DNA of 64,000 nucleotides from Rheinheimera pacifica. GTDB lineage: Bacteria > Pseudomonadota > Gammaproteobacteria > Enterobacterales > Alteromonadaceae. The stretch is taken from positions 1 through 64,000 of the forward strand of contig NZ_FNXF01000014.1 in the NCBI RefSeq assembly GCF_900108485.1. The letters run 5' to 3'. This document shows positions 48,171 through 58,684 of the stretch, piece by piece. How positions within the stretch are numbered: position 1 is the first letter of the stretch; every line of letters starts with the position of its first letter. The position numbers and the translations under genes were made by a program. The notes under the pieces were generated by a model. The model did not search any database and had not been told where the DNA came from. It saw only the letters and a list, made by a program, of their open reading frames with translations.

Positions 48171-48794
48171 CTATGGCGAGGCAATATACTGCACGTTAGC
48201 ACCAGTCTGGCTAAGCACAGCGTCAGGAATATGCACCTGGCCGGTGGCAATAACGGTTTTATGCTGCACATGCACAACGCGTACATTTACCACAGTGCCG
48301 CCGGCATCTTGCAATAAGGTGCCTGTCAGGACGTAGCGTACATCCTGCGCCGGGTCCAGGTAGCGGCCCCTGCTTAAGGCAAAATCGCCCTGCGGGGTGA
48401 CACGGATCTGACGGCCCACTTTAATATCGGCAACCGGTACGCCCAGGCGTTGTAAGTGCACATAAAGGTGCTCAGCTAACTGGTTGCCCAGCGCATTGCT
48501 GTTAGTAAGCTGATGATCAAACCAAACCAGAGAACTTATTGCTACCGCCTGCTGAGGTGGCGTGTAGTGCATTGACATCATCAGCTGTAACGCCAGATCT
48601 GCGGCATAATCGGTTAACGGTTTGGTATTTGCCCGTACGGTAGCAGCAGGTAAATAATTGCCGCTATTACCTGGCAATATAACATGCTCTGGCAATGGTT
48701 CTGCCGGGGGAGATGTTTGGCTGACCATGTCAGCCGATTGGAATTGACAACCTGATAGCAGAACGACTGCACTACATACAACCGCTAATTTCAT
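48171..48794 (-). CDS. FlgO-domain outer-membrane lipoprotein (third of three)
   Basis: 207 residues. A lipoprotein signal peptide with lipobox LLSGC (Cys16) is followed by a FlgO-like domain: YAADLALQLMM, NQLAEHLYVHLQRLG, VTPQGDFALSRGR, RYVLTGTLL and VVNVRVVHVQHKTVIA. In Vibrio, FlgO and FlgP are outer-membrane lipoproteins affecting motility; no flagellar genes flank this locus, so the role here is open. It shares the order of motifs with the two genes upstream and is probably co-transcribed with them. Confidence 0.82.
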   Translation of the reverse strand: MKLAVVCSAVVLLSGCQFQSADMVSQTSPPAEPLPEHVILPGNSGNYLPAATVRANTKPLTDYAADLALQLMMSMHYTPPQQAVAISSLVWFDHQLTNSNALGNQLAEHLYVHLQRLGVPVADIKVGRQIRVTPQGDFALSRGRYLDPAQDVRYVLTGTLLQDAGGTVVNVRVVHVQHKTVIATGQVHIPDAVLSQTGANVQYIASP

Positions 48795-48865
48795 TCTAAC
48801 CCCGGCCTGATAAACTATTGATTAAACAGGTATCGGCCGTGGTATGGGTTTTCTTTAATATTAAC

Positions 48866-49504
48866 TTAGCCTTGTTTTAGCTGCAGCTTGTCGTTACCAC
48901 TGCGCCTGATAATGGCTTGCACTACCGGCTGCGGCATAAAAGTACGGGCGGCAGAAATAACCTGCTTAGTGCCAATGTGGATTAAGCGGGCATTTACCAG
49001 CACGCCTTGCTTGTGGGCCGTCATAGTACCGGTTATCACATAACGAATAGGCAGCTCACCGCTTAGCTCAGTAAAATCACGACTCAGGGCAAAATCACCG
49101 CTGGGTGTTACCCGGATAAAATCAGTAGCTTTGTAATCCAGTACTACTACACCAAATTTATGCAGATCATAAATCATGGCTTCGCTCATGTGGTTACTCA
49201 GCACGCTGCCCTGATCCAGGCCGGTATCTACAAAGGCAAAGTCAGTAACGCCTACTATACCGCCCTCTTCCATCTGGCGCTGGCTTGACATCAGCTCGTG
49301 CACCAGCGCACGGGAATACTCGTTCGCTGTCAGCATTGGCTGGTTTTCTGCAGGCGAAGCCACCACAGCTGCCAGCTGGTAATCTGCTGCTGTATTTAAC
49401 CGTGCGCCACGCTCAGAGGTTGCAACCACACTGCTTGTTTGCTCTGGTTGTCTGGCACAGCCAGCCAGCAGTATCAGGCTAACAATAATTAATAAGGCTT
49501 TCAT
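48866..49504 (-). CDS. FlgO-domain outer-membrane lipoprotein (second of three)
   Basis: 212 residues with lipobox LLAGC (Cys16). The FlgO-like core contains YSRALVHELMSS, NHMSEAMIYDLHKFG, VTPSGDFALSRDF, RYVITGTMT and VNARLIHIGTKQVISAA. The ATG overlaps the stop of the preceding paralogue by 4 nt, and AGGAG lies about 8 nt upstream of it. Clearly paralogous to its two neighbours. Confidence 0.83.
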   Translation of the reverse strand: MKALLIIVSLILLAGCARQPEQTSSVVATSERGARLNTAADYQLAAVVASPAENQPMLTANEYSRALVHELMSSQRQMEEGGIVGVTDFAFVDTGLDQGSVLSNHMSEAMIYDLHKFGVVVLDYKATDFIRVTPSGDFALSRDFTELSGELPIRYVITGTMTAHKQGVLVNARLIHIGTKQVISAARTFMPQPVVQAIIRRSGNDKLQLKQG

Positions 49505-50112
49505 TTCTGCACTCCTGTAAGGTCCTGCCGGTAGAGTTTGTCACCGCGTTTGCCTACCCGCTGCTGGCTCCACAATACGTTATGGGGCACATAGCCGCTG
49601 GCTGCGGCCAGTACCTGTTTATCCGCTATACTGATCAATCTGGCATTAACCAGATAACCATCTTCCATGGCGCTGTAAGTACCCACCAACAAGGTATCGG
49701 CATCGCTGACACTTTCTATATCACTAAGCTGGCGCGACAATGCCTGCTCATGATCACCGCCCAGCAATACCTGGGCGCGTAAATGGTAGTCATACACTTT
49801 AAGGCCGCGCTGACGGGCATGTGCCAGCATGCTTTCGCTAAGCTGATTGGCTAGCTGTTTTTCACCCGCATCAGCATCCGACAATGACAGCGTATTAACC
49901 GGTAGAAAAGACGCCACAGCAATTTGCGGTGCCACGTAGAAAATACCCTGTTGTTTTGGCAACTGGGCAAATAAGTTGTCGGCCAGTTGCTGTGTGTAGT
50001 AATGCAACGGATATTCGCTCAGCGCTGGCTGATTTCTGGATTTAGCAACCGGCACAGCACTGCTGCAACTTAGCAGCAGGCAGGCCAGCACAGGATAAAA
50101 TATCGCTTTCAT
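49501..50112 (-). CDS. FlgO-domain outer-membrane lipoprotein (first of three)
   Basis: 203 residues from the ATG at 50,112, which has GAGG at about 6 nt. An in-frame start 24 codons earlier would bury the signal peptide. The lipobox is LLLSC, followed by SS. The FlgO-like core includes YYTQQLADNLFAQL, NQLSESMLAHARQRG and DTLLVGTYSAMEDGYLVNARLISIADKQVLAAA; the VTP-GDFALSR segment of the paralogues is altered to LLGGDHEQALSRQ. It heads the three-gene set, about 70 nt after thyA. Confidence 0.82.
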   Translation of the reverse strand: MKAIFYPVLACLLLSCSSAVPVAKSRNQPALSEYPLHYYTQQLADNLFAQLPKQQGIFYVAPQIAVASFLPVNTLSLSDADAGEKQLANQLSESMLAHARQRGLKVYDYHLRAQVLLGGDHEQALSRQLSDIESVSDADTLLVGTYSAMEDGYLVNARLISIADKQVLAAASGYVPHNVLWSQQRVGKRGDKLYRQDLTGVQK

Positions 50113-50184
50113 AAGCAACCTCGGCAGAATGTCTGCAGAAGTTAAGCAAAATACGCGCCATAAAAAATGGCAACCTTTTGGCAC

Positions 50185-51018
50185 TCAGATAGCAACGGGC
50201 GCTTTAATATGCGGATGCGCCTGATAATTCTGCAGCGTAAAATCAGCAATAGTAAAAGCAAAAATATCTTTTACCGCCGGGTTCAGCTGCATTTGCGGTA
50301 ACGGATAAGGCTGGCGCGCCAGCTGCGTATTCACTTGCTCTAAATGGTTCAGGTACAGATGGGCATCGCCAAAGGTATGCACAAAGTCTCCCGGCTGCAA
50401 ATTACACACCTGTGCCACCATCAGCGTTAACAGCGCATAACTGGCAATATTAAACGGCACCCCGAGGAAGATATCGGCACTGCGCTGGTACAGCTGGCAT
50501 GACAGCTTGCCGTCGTTAACATAAAACTGAAACAACGTATGGCAAGGCGGTAACGCCTGTTTGCCCATGGCGGCATTTTCTTTTGGCGATACCGAGGTGT
50601 CAGGCAGCAGTGCCGGGTTCCAGGCGCTGACAATCAGGCGGCGTGAGTCCGGTGTGCGTTTAATATCTGCAATAAGCTGGCTGATCTGGTCAATTACCCG
50701 GCCATCGGCGGCTTGCCAGCTACGCCACTGCGCACCATACACCGGCCCCAGCTCACCGTCTGCCGTGGCCCATTCATCCCATATCGACACACCATTGGCT
50801 TTGAGGTATTCGATATTGGTTTCACCTTTTAAAAACCATAGCAACTCGTGAACAATAGAGCGCAGATGGCATTTTTTAGTGGTCACCAGCGGAAACCCCT
50901 GCTGCAGGTCAAACCGCATCTGATAACCAAATACACTGATAGTGCCGGTGCCGGTGCGATCAGTTTTTTTATGGCCTTGTTCCAGTACATGGCGCATTAA
51001 ATCAAGGTACTGTTTCAT
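50185..51018 (-). CDS. thyA: Thymidylate synthase
   Basis: Converts dUMP and methylene-tetrahydrofolate to dTMP and dihydrofolate. 277 residues with the dUMP-binding Arg region (DRTGTGT), [10 protein letters not shown], the nucleophilic Cys in [13 protein letters not shown], and [18 protein letters not shown]. An insertion of about 15 residues ([15 protein letters not shown]) precedes the catalytic Cys compared with the 264-residue E. coli enzyme. The ATG overlaps the lgt stop by 4 nt, the conserved lgt-thyA arrangement of gammaproteobacteria. Confidence 0.97.
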   Translation of the reverse strand: MKQYLDLMRHVLEQGHKKTDRTGTGTISVFGYQMRFDLQQGFPLVTTKKCHLRSIVHELLWFLKGETNIEYLKANGVSIWDEWATADGELGPVYGAQWRSWQAADGRVIDQISQLIADIKRTPDSRRLIVSAWNPALLPDTSVSPKENAAMGKQALPPCHTLFQFYVNDGKLSCQLYQRSADIFLGVPFNIASYALLTLMVAQVCNLQPGDFVHTFGDAHLYLNHLEQVNTQLARQPYPLPQMQLNPAVKDIFAFTIADFTLQNYQAHPHIKAPVAI

Positions 51019-51833
51019 ACTTTTACTACCCGTTTAGCCGCTTTGTTGTTATGTACGTAAGCAAAAATAATCAGCCCTATACCGGCAATAATCATCGGTA
51101 ACGACAGCCACTGCCCCATCGACATGCCTGCCGACAGCACACCCAGATGTGCATCGGGTTCACGGTAAAACTCCACGTAAAACCGCGCGCTACCATAACC
51201 GGCAAGAAATAACCCGCCCAGTGCGCCTACCGGCGGGGAAAAACGCCGGTACAGTATAATCAGTACAAACAGCACCAAACCTTCGAGCGCAAACTCGTAC
51301 AACTGTGACGGATGGCGCGGTGCAGGCCCTGCGCCCGGGAACAATACGCCCCAGGGCACGTCGGTAGTGCGGCCCCATAACTCGGCATTAATAAAATTAC
51401 CTAAGCGGCCAGCCGCCAGGCCAAGTGGAATAAGCGGAGCAACAAAATCGCCCAGTTGCAGATAAGGCTTGTTATTCTTGCGGGCAAACCAGGCCATTGC
51501 TACCAGTACACCCAGCAGGCCGCCGTGAAATGACATACCGCCGGTCCATATTTTAAATAAATATAACGGCTCCTGCATAAACAGCTCGAACTGATAAAAC
51601 AGCACATAGCCAATACGCCCGCCGAGGATCACGCCTAAAAAGCCAATAAATAATAAATCGCTGACCTGTTGCTCCGTCCAGCCAGAGCCCGGCTTTTTAG
51701 CGGCCCGGTTAGCCAGCCACCAGGCAATGGCAAAAGCAATAAGGTACATTAAACCGTACCAGCGCAGGCTTACCGGGCCAACAGAAAATATCACCGGATC
51801 AATTTGTGGAAATGTAATATAACTTGCAGACAT
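51015..51833 (-). CDS. lgt: Prolipoprotein diacylglyceryl transferase
   Basis: Transfers diacylglycerol from phosphatidylglycerol to the lipobox Cys of prolipoproteins in the inner membrane. 272 residues with seven predicted membrane helices and the Lgt signature [14 protein letters not shown], plus [11 protein letters not shown] and RHPSQLYE. It is followed by thyA with a 4-nt overlap and preceded by the TauE/SafE permease gene. Confidence 0.97.
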   Translation of the reverse strand: MSASYITFPQIDPVIFSVGPVSLRWYGLMYLIAFAIAWWLANRAAKKPGSGWTEQQVSDLLFIGFLGVILGGRIGYVLFYQFELFMQEPLYLFKIWTGGMSFHGGLLGVLVAMAWFARKNNKPYLQLGDFVAPLIPLGLAAGRLGNFINAELWGRTTDVPWGVLFPGAGPAPRHPSQLYEFALEGLVLFVLIILYRRFSPPVGALGGLFLAGYGSARFYVEFYREPDAHLGVLSAGMSMGQWLSLPMIIAGIGLIIFAYVHNNKAAKRVVKV

Positions 51834-51841
51834 AGCTACCC

Positions 51842-52636
51842 TTAACTCAGAATCATTTTTGCGGATACCAACAGCAGAAACACACCAAATACCCGCTTCA
51901 TTGCCAGTACCGGCAAGCGTTGTGTCAAACGTGCACCAACAGGCGCGGTAAATACCGATGTCAGTACTATGCCAAATAGCACCGGCAGGTAAATATAACC
52001 AATAAAGCCTTGCGACAATTCATAATGCTGCCAGCCGGCGATAACATAGCCCAGAGTACCAAAAACCGCGATGGCAATACCGCTGGCAGCAGCGCAACCT
52101 ATGGCACGGCGCATATCGACCGAAAAGTAATTCAGTACCGGTACAAACAAGGCTCCGCCGCCAATGCCCAGCAAACTGGCAATGCCGCCCAAAGCCGATG
52201 AAATCAGCGCCACGATGCTATTATGCGGCAGTGCTCTTTTACCCACGGCCGAACGCGAGCCCAACATACGTAACGCCAGCAATAACACCGCGCCACCGAA
52301 AATAAGCTGCAATACATCGCCACTGATATTGTGCGCCATATAGCCAACAAGCCAGGCCCCCAGAGCTGCCCCCAGCATGATGGTACCAGCCAGTGACCAG
52401 GGTACATTGCCCCAGCGATGGTGCTCGTACACAGAGGAACTGGCGGTAACAATAATGGAGGCAAGCGAAGTTGCCACAGCGACCAGCATGGCATGCTGTG
52501 GTGTAACGATATCAAAAGCCGGAAGCAACATAACCAGCACGGGTACAACAATAAGGCCGCCACCAATACCCAGTAAACCGGCAAAAAAGCCAACCACAGC
52601 TCCCAGCACAATTGAGATCAGAACAACAGTTAGCAC
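51842..52636 (-). CDS. TauE/SafE (TSUP) family permease
   Basis: 264 residues with about eight predicted hydrophobic segments and the glycine-rich paired repeats of the family ([19 protein letters not shown] and [20 protein letters not shown]). Members export or import sulfite, sulfoacetate or other organosulfur anions; the substrate is not predictable. It sits between ptsP and lgt, 8 nt before lgt. Confidence 0.9.
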   Translation of the reverse strand: MLTVVLISIVLGAVVGFFAGLLGIGGGLIVVPVLVMLLPAFDIVTPQHAMLVAVATSLASIIVTASSSVYEHHRWGNVPWSLAGTIMLGAALGAWLVGYMAHNISGDVLQLIFGGAVLLLALRMLGSRSAVGKRALPHNSIVALISSALGGIASLLGIGGGALFVPVLNYFSVDMRRAIGCAAASGIAIAVFGTLGYVIAGWQHYELSQGFIGYIYLPVLFGIVLTSVFTAPVGARLTQRLPVLAMKRVFGVFLLLVSAKMILS

Positions 52637-52699
52637 AAGCTTCTCTTCATGTTTAATAACGCAGCAGTATAACAGCCTGGCCGGATAAAAAGGTGGATA

Positions 52700-54958
52700 T
52701 CAGGCACGTAGCTGGCTTAGTAATTGTTTTTGATCTAAAAAGCGTTGTACCTGCAACCGCACCTGCTTGGCAGACTGACAGGCAAGCACCTGTGGCAGTA
52801 ACAATGCCAGTTCAGATAACTCTACCCGGCGCAGCAGCCATTTAATTTTTGCCAGGTTACTACTGTTCATACTAAAGCTATTGTATCCCATCGCAGCCAG
52901 CAGCAGGATACCAGCCGGTTCACCCGCCAGCTCGCCACAGACGCTGGTAGGAAACTGCAGGCCCTGCGCCTGAAGACTAAACTGATGCAAAGCCCTGAGT
53001 ACCGCCGGGTGCATGGCATCGTAAAGGCTGGCAACACGTGGATTGTTGCGATCTACCGCCAGCAGATACTGGGTTAAATCGTTGGTGCCAATAGAGCAGA
53101 AGTCCACTTTACGGGCTAACTCTGGTAACTGATACATAATCGACGGCACTTCAATCATCACGCCGATTTTAGGTTTAGGCAGCTCAATGGCAAGCTCATC
53201 ACTCACTTCAAAGCTGGCTTGCTTGATTAGCCGCACAGATTCATCAACCTCGGCCAAGTCAGAAATCATCGGCAATAATATATGCAGATTATCCAACGCC
53301 AGATTGGCTTTTAACATGGCGCGGATTTGCACCAGGAAAATTTCCGGGTGATCCAGCGTCAGGCGGATACCGCGCCAGCCCAAAAATGGGTTTTCTTCAA
53401 CAATACTAAAATAAGGTAAAGCTTTGTCGCCACCAACATCGAGCGTGCGCATGACAACCGGTTTAGTAGGATAGTTCTCCAGTACTTTACGGTACAGCTC
53501 TATCTGCTCCTGCTCGGTGGGAAAACGGTTACGCATAATAAACGGAAATTCAGTACGGTACAGGCCAACACCGTCGGTATACACCGGGTTAGTGGTTTCC
53601 AGTTCAATCGCCAGCCCGGAGTTCACCATCAGGTTAAACTGCTTGCCGCATAATGATTGGGACGGCTGCGCTATTTCAGCCAGATACCGGGCGTTTAATG
53701 CCACATCTTCGCTGATTAAGCGTTGATACTCCGCACAAATGGCTTCTACCGGCGACAATAAAATATGGCCCTGATAACCATCTACAATCAGCCGCTGCCC
53801 TTGCCAGTGCAGCAAAGGTAACTCGTCAACCCCCATTACCGCAGGTATGCCCAATGCCCGCGCCATAATAGCCGCATGTGAGTTTACCGAGCCTTTTAGC
53901 GACACTATGGCCACCAGTTGCTCGCGTGGCACTTCTGCCAGCATAGTGGCCGTAACATTATCGGCCACCAACACAACTTTTTCCGGCAGTTTAATTTTGC
54001 GCTGCTCAGTATCGAGCAAATTGTTCAGTACCCGCTGTCCCAGATCGCGTATATCTGTGCCGCGTTCGCGTAAATAAGCATCGTCCATATCATCAAACTG
54101 GCGGGCAAACTTTTCTACCACCCGCTTAAGTGCACTTTTAGCACACCAGCCCTCTGCAATTTGCAGCTCTATTTCATTACCCAAACTGGCCGCATCCAGC
54201 AGTTGATGATAAACATCAAAAATAGCCAGGGCGTCAGCCGGTAAATGGCCACTCATTCGCTCCGCCAGACGGTTAAATTCTGCTTTGGTAATTTTTACTG
54301 CCCGATAAAAGTGCGCCAGCTCTTTTTCCGGATCATCTGCGCGCTTTAACGAAATAGCGTTAAAGTCATTCGCCGGTTCCAGTACAAAAGCCTCGCCGAT
54401 AGCAATGCCGGGCGCACCGGGTAAACCTTTTAGCTGGCCGGTCTGTGTCTGGCTGGGGCTGCTTTCACTGGCTGCCTGGCGCATCTCGGCATTGGCCAGC
54501 ACTGACGCTAACTGCGCGCCCAGTGTAACCAGAAAAGACTCTTCATCTTCGTTAAATACCCGCTCTGCCGCTTGTTGAATAGTCAGCACGCCAAGCACTT
54601 TGCGATGATGAATAATAGGGCAACCAAGAAAGGCAGAGAAACGGTCTTCGCTTACTTCAGGGGTAACTTTAAAACGGGGATGCAAATGGGCTTTGGCCAG
54701 GTTAATGGGCTCTTCGCGCTGGCCTACCCAGCCAATTAAACCTTCAGAGAAACCGATAGCAATATTGCCGATAGCATCCGGGTTTAAACCGTCAGTTGCC
54801 ATCAGCATAAAATGTTGCTGTTCATAATCGGCAAGGTACACTGAGCAACATTCCGTTGTCAGTGCCTGTTTTACGCTCGTCACTAAGCCAGCTAATGCAT
54901 TTTGAAGCACTGGCTCTTGTGCTACATCCTGAACAATTCGCCGTAACTGGCCTAACAT
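52700..54958 (-). CDS. ptsP: Phosphoenolpyruvate-protein phosphotransferase EI-Ntr
   Basis: First enzyme of the nitrogen-related PTS, phosphorylated by PEP and passing phosphate to NPr. 752 residues. An N-terminal GAF domain (about 1-165) is followed by the EI N-terminal and phosphohistidine domains (active His in SHAAIMARALGIPAVMG) and the PEP-binding TIM barrel (TLDVGGDKALPYF, GTNDLTQYLLAVDR, CGELAG). It is 35 nt downstream of rppH, as in many gammaproteobacteria. Confidence 0.97.
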   Translation of the reverse strand: MLGQLRRIVQDVAQEPVLQNALAGLVTSVKQALTTECCSVYLADYEQQHFMLMATDGLNPDAIGNIAIGFSEGLIGWVGQREEPINLAKAHLHPRFKVTPEVSEDRFSAFLGCPIIHHRKVLGVLTIQQAAERVFNEDEESFLVTLGAQLASVLANAEMRQAASESSPSQTQTGQLKGLPGAPGIAIGEAFVLEPANDFNAISLKRADDPEKELAHFYRAVKITKAEFNRLAERMSGHLPADALAIFDVYHQLLDAASLGNEIELQIAEGWCAKSALKRVVEKFARQFDDMDDAYLRERGTDIRDLGQRVLNNLLDTEQRKIKLPEKVVLVADNVTATMLAEVPREQLVAIVSLKGSVNSHAAIMARALGIPAVMGVDELPLLHWQGQRLIVDGYQGHILLSPVEAICAEYQRLISEDVALNARYLAEIAQPSQSLCGKQFNLMVNSGLAIELETTNPVYTDGVGLYRTEFPFIMRNRFPTEQEQIELYRKVLENYPTKPVVMRTLDVGGDKALPYFSIVEENPFLGWRGIRLTLDHPEIFLVQIRAMLKANLALDNLHILLPMISDLAEVDESVRLIKQASFEVSDELAIELPKPKIGVMIEVPSIMYQLPELARKVDFCSIGTNDLTQYLLAVDRNNPRVASLYDAMHPAVLRALHQFSLQAQGLQFPTSVCGELAGEPAGILLLAAMGYNSFSMNSSNLAKIKWLLRRVELSELALLLPQVLACQSAKQVRLQVQRFLDQKQLLSQLRA

Positions 54959-54993
54959 AAGAGCCTCGTCGTCACAGGTGCTATCCTGTTGAA

Positions 54994-55497
54994 TTAACTT
55001 TTTTTCTTACCTTCGCGGCGTATAAACGGCAAAGCGACCGGAGCAAACTCTTTCATGACTTTTCGGTAAACTTCACGCTTAAACGCCACTACCTGCCGCA
55101 CCGGGTACCAGTAACTGACCCAGCGCCAGCTATCAAACTCCGGATGAGTGGTTTTAAGTAAGTTTACATCTTCGTCAGCGCAGGTCAGGCGTAGCAAAAA
55201 CCATTTTTGCTTCTGGCCAATACACACCGGATTACTGTCTTTGCGAATTAAGCGTTTGGGTAGTTTGTATCTTAACCAGTGCTTGGTTGTGGCAATAATT
55301 TCCACATCATCAGCGCTAAGACCTACTTCTTCATTTAATTCGCGAAACATGGCTTGTTCCGGCGTTTCACCGTCATCAATACCACCCTGTGGATACTGCC
55401 AGGAATGCTGACCATACCGTTTTGCCCAAAACACCTGTCCCTGGTGGTTACAAATCACTATGCCGACATTGGCCCGAAAACCTTCGGCATCGATCAC
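54994..55497 (-). CDS. rppH: RNA pyrophosphohydrolase
   Basis: Removes pyrophosphate from the 5' end of triphosphorylated RNA and so starts mRNA decay. 167 residues with the Nudix box in [20 protein letters not shown] and conserved [19 protein letters not shown] and [14 protein letters not shown]. The start chosen is the GTG at 55,497, with AGAGG 5 nt upstream. It gives the family N-terminus (M/V)[14 protein letters not shown] second in-frame GTG at 55,524 would add nine residues that belong to a small local duplication. Confidence 0.96.
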   Translation of the reverse strand: MIDAEGFRANVGIVICNHQGQVFWAKRYGQHSWQYPQGGIDDGETPEQAMFRELNEEVGLSADDVEIIATTKHWLRYKLPKRLIRKDSNPVCIGQKQKWFLLRLTCADEDVNLLKTTHPEFDSWRWVSYWYPVRQVVAFKREVYRKVMKEFAPVALPFIRREGKKKS

Positions 55498-55877
55498 ACA
55501 AACCTCTGGCGGATCACAAATCACTATGCCAAAGATTCTTTCATAAAGTCGCTACTTCGGCAAACGGTATTTTTGCCACACCTTTTACAGAGTTATCCAC
55601 AGTTACGTTATTATGGCACCAGCGAATGTGCACTTTTTCACAGGTACTGTTGATAAAACTGTGCATAGCCGCTAGTTAGCCGTTGCATAACTTGATATAG
55701 CAAAAAAATGCCAGACAGAACCACTAAGCATTAATTAATAAATTCAATTAGTTAATCATTTCCCGACACTAATAATTTTATACTGCCGCTGTGCGTAAGT
55801 TGGTTTGCTGTGTTTTTAAGCAGCCAAAAGCTGTAAAAAATGCTAGCGTTATCCGGTATTTGCTAAAGGCGATGATA
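55498..55877. other. Divergent intergenic region rppH/mutH
   Basis: About 380 nt carrying the promoters of rppH-ptsP (minus) and mutH (plus). It contains a perfect DnaA-box 9-mer and, near 55,730-55,780, a very AT-rich stretch likely to hold the mutH promoter. No gene or RNA is recognised. Confidence 0.55.
55593..55601 (+). promoter_or_regulatory. DnaA-box consensus (single)
   Basis: TTATCCACA, an exact DnaA binding 9-mer, lies about 96 nt upstream of the rppH start. It is single, so no origin is implied. A chance match is possible. Confidence 0.35.
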
Positions 55878-56561
55878 ATGTTTACACCACCGGCCTCATT
55901 AGAAGAATTACTGGCACGCTGCCAGGCACTGGCAGGGCTGACTCTGGGACAAATTGCCGCACAGGCACAGTTGCAGGTTCCGGCTAACCTGAAAAAAGAT
56001 AAAGGCTGGGTTGGTCAGTTGCTGGAACATGTACTGGGTGCCAGCGCAGGTTCTAAAGCTGAGCCAGACTTCCCGCAATTAGGGGTTGAATTAAAAACCC
56101 TGCCGATAGACCGTAACGGCAAACCGCTGGAAAGTACCTATGTTTGCGTAGCACCGTTAACCGGTGTGGCCGGGCAGCAATGGCATGAATCCTGGGTTTG
56201 TCAGAAACTGCAAAAAGTATTGTGGTTGCCGGTGCTGGCAGAGCGGCAAATTCCCTTACCAGACAGAATGGCTGGCAGCGCGTTTTTATGGCAGCCAGAC
56301 CCACGCCAGCAACAGGCCTTGCAGCAGGACTGGGAAGAACTGATGGAGCTTATCAGCCTTGGCGGTATACATAACATCAAAGGCGCCACCGGCAAAGTAC
56401 TGCAACTGCGCCCTAAAGCTGCTAACAGCAAAGCACTGACCGATGCCATAGGGGCAGATGGCGAGCCAATCCGCACCCTACCCCGCGGCTTTTATCTTAA
56501 AGCCAGCTTTACTGCCAGCTTGCTGCAACAGCAGTTTGCCCTGCCGCTTAGCGAGTTTTAA
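55878..56561 (+). CDS. mutH: DNA mismatch repair endonuclease MutH
   Basis: Nicks the unmethylated strand at hemimethylated GATC in Dam-directed mismatch repair. 227 residues, close to the 229 of E. coli. The restriction-fold catalytic residues are seen in [13 protein letters not shown] (D...ExK), with [19 protein letters not shown] and [14 protein letters not shown]. The start is the second of two close ATGs, with AAAGG 8 nt upstream; the frame is open further upstream but nothing there resembles MutH. Its stop abuts the stop of the convergent binding-protein gene with no spacer. Confidence 0.96.
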   Translation: MFTPPASLEELLARCQALAGLTLGQIAAQAQLQVPANLKKDKGWVGQLLEHVLGASAGSKAEPDFPQLGVELKTLPIDRNGKPLESTYVCVAPLTGVAGQQWHESWVCQKLQKVLWLPVLAERQIPLPDRMAGSAFLWQPDPRQQQALQQDWEELMELISLGGIHNIKGATGKVLQLRPKAANSKALTDAIGADGEPIRTLPRGFYLKASFTASLLQQQFALPLSEF

Positions 56562-57371
56562 TTAGTTACGGTATTTGTCGACAATCTGGTTGTACCGGCC
56601 ATTCTCACGCAGTTTAGCCAAGCCGGTATTAAACTGCGCAACCTGATCTGCAGATACCGAGACCTGACTGAACATAACATAGACATCAGAACTGCCAAGG
56701 CTGATATTGTGTGGCTGAATGTACTTATCCAGGCCCTTACGCCGTAAAATTGCCGCGCCGACGAAACTGTCTTCCAGCAGGCCATCAATTTCTTCATCGA
56801 GTAACCGCGCCATGTTCAGCTCACTAATAATGGCGCCAACAAACAATGGCCGTAACTTATCATCAGCATAGAGTTCTGCTACTTCGTCGCCATAATAATA
56901 TTCGTTTACTACGCCGACCTTATGCCCGGCAGCAACAAATTCTTTTAACCCGGAGTAAGGCAAACCGACTTGCTCTTTGCGGACATACAACTGAAAACGC
57001 TCCTGACGGTATGGCTCGGAGAAAAAAGCAAACCCTTCGCGCTCTGCTGTTTTAGATGCTCCCAATACAAAGTCTACATCACCATTTTTCAGCAGTGTTA
57101 AAAGTTCAAGCCAGCTGCCCTGCACTACATCCAACGTGCAGCCCATATCTGCAACCACCTGTTGCACCAGTTCAACATCAAGCCCGGTAACGGTATTACC
57201 TACGGTCATATATTGGTACGGCTCCCAGGCGTCTAACCCCATAGTAAAGTTGCATGATGTAAGTTGGGCGGGAGCTTCAGTGGCAGCAACAGGCATGCTT
57301 TGCTCTGGGACAGGCTTGCAGCCAGGTAACAGTAAAAATACGGCAACGACCAACAGCATGTAAGTTTTCAT
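56562..57371 (-). CDS. Periplasmic/lipoprotein solute-binding protein, family 3
   Basis: 269 residues from the ATG at 57,371 (GAGGTG about 6 nt upstream). The signal peptide ends in a lipobox-like LLPGC. The body is a bacterial family-3 extracellular solute-binding domain of the amino-acid-binding type: TMGLDAWEPYQYM, GLDVELVQQVVADMG, NGDVDFVLGASKTAEREGFAFFSEPY and a terminal hinge with NTGLAKLRENGRYNQIVDKY. No ABC permease genes are adjacent. Such orphan proteins may serve a distant transporter or a signalling system. Confidence 0.86.
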   Translation of the reverse strand: MKTYMLLVVAVFLLLPGCKPVPEQSMPVAATEAPAQLTSCNFTMGLDAWEPYQYMTVGNTVTGLDVELVQQVVADMGCTLDVVQGSWLELLTLLKNGDVDFVLGASKTAEREGFAFFSEPYRQERFQLYVRKEQVGLPYSGLKEFVAAGHKVGVVNEYYYGDEVAELYADDKLRPLFVGAIISELNMARLLDEEIDGLLEDSFVGAAILRRKGLDKYIQPHNISLGSSDVYVMFSQVSVSADQVAQFNTGLAKLRENGRYNQIVDKYRN

Positions 57372-57513
57372 ATTACACCTCAAGGCGTTATGTGACGCCC
57401 TAAGCGTAGTGTATAAGCCAGACTTATGCACACCTGTTCAAAGGATGTTATTGCTAAGATTTAACGTATTACTGATATTAATACGGGCAGGACGCGACCG
57501 CGCCGGACAAAAC

Positions 57514-57526
57514 TCAGCAATGCTGA
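57514..57526 (-). terminator. Weak candidate terminator after cysB
   Basis: On the minus strand TCAGC and GCTGA form a 5-bp stem with a 3-nt loop, followed by GTTTT, 32 nt past the cysB stop. The stem is short, so support is weak. Confidence 0.3.
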
Positions 57527-57557
57527 TTAATGTCAGGGCGCGAGCGATAACAGTAAA

Positions 57558-58538
<981 letters not shown>

Positions 58539-58684
58539 TCACTGGTCCGGTAATGGCATATCATTGCTCAATATACATATATGGCAGGATATTCCAACTA
58601 ATTTTTATTTATCTACTTACTATAACTAATGGTAGCTAAAACAGGCGGCGCACCTGCATTGCCAGCGCCTTTATCGGAGGTTAC

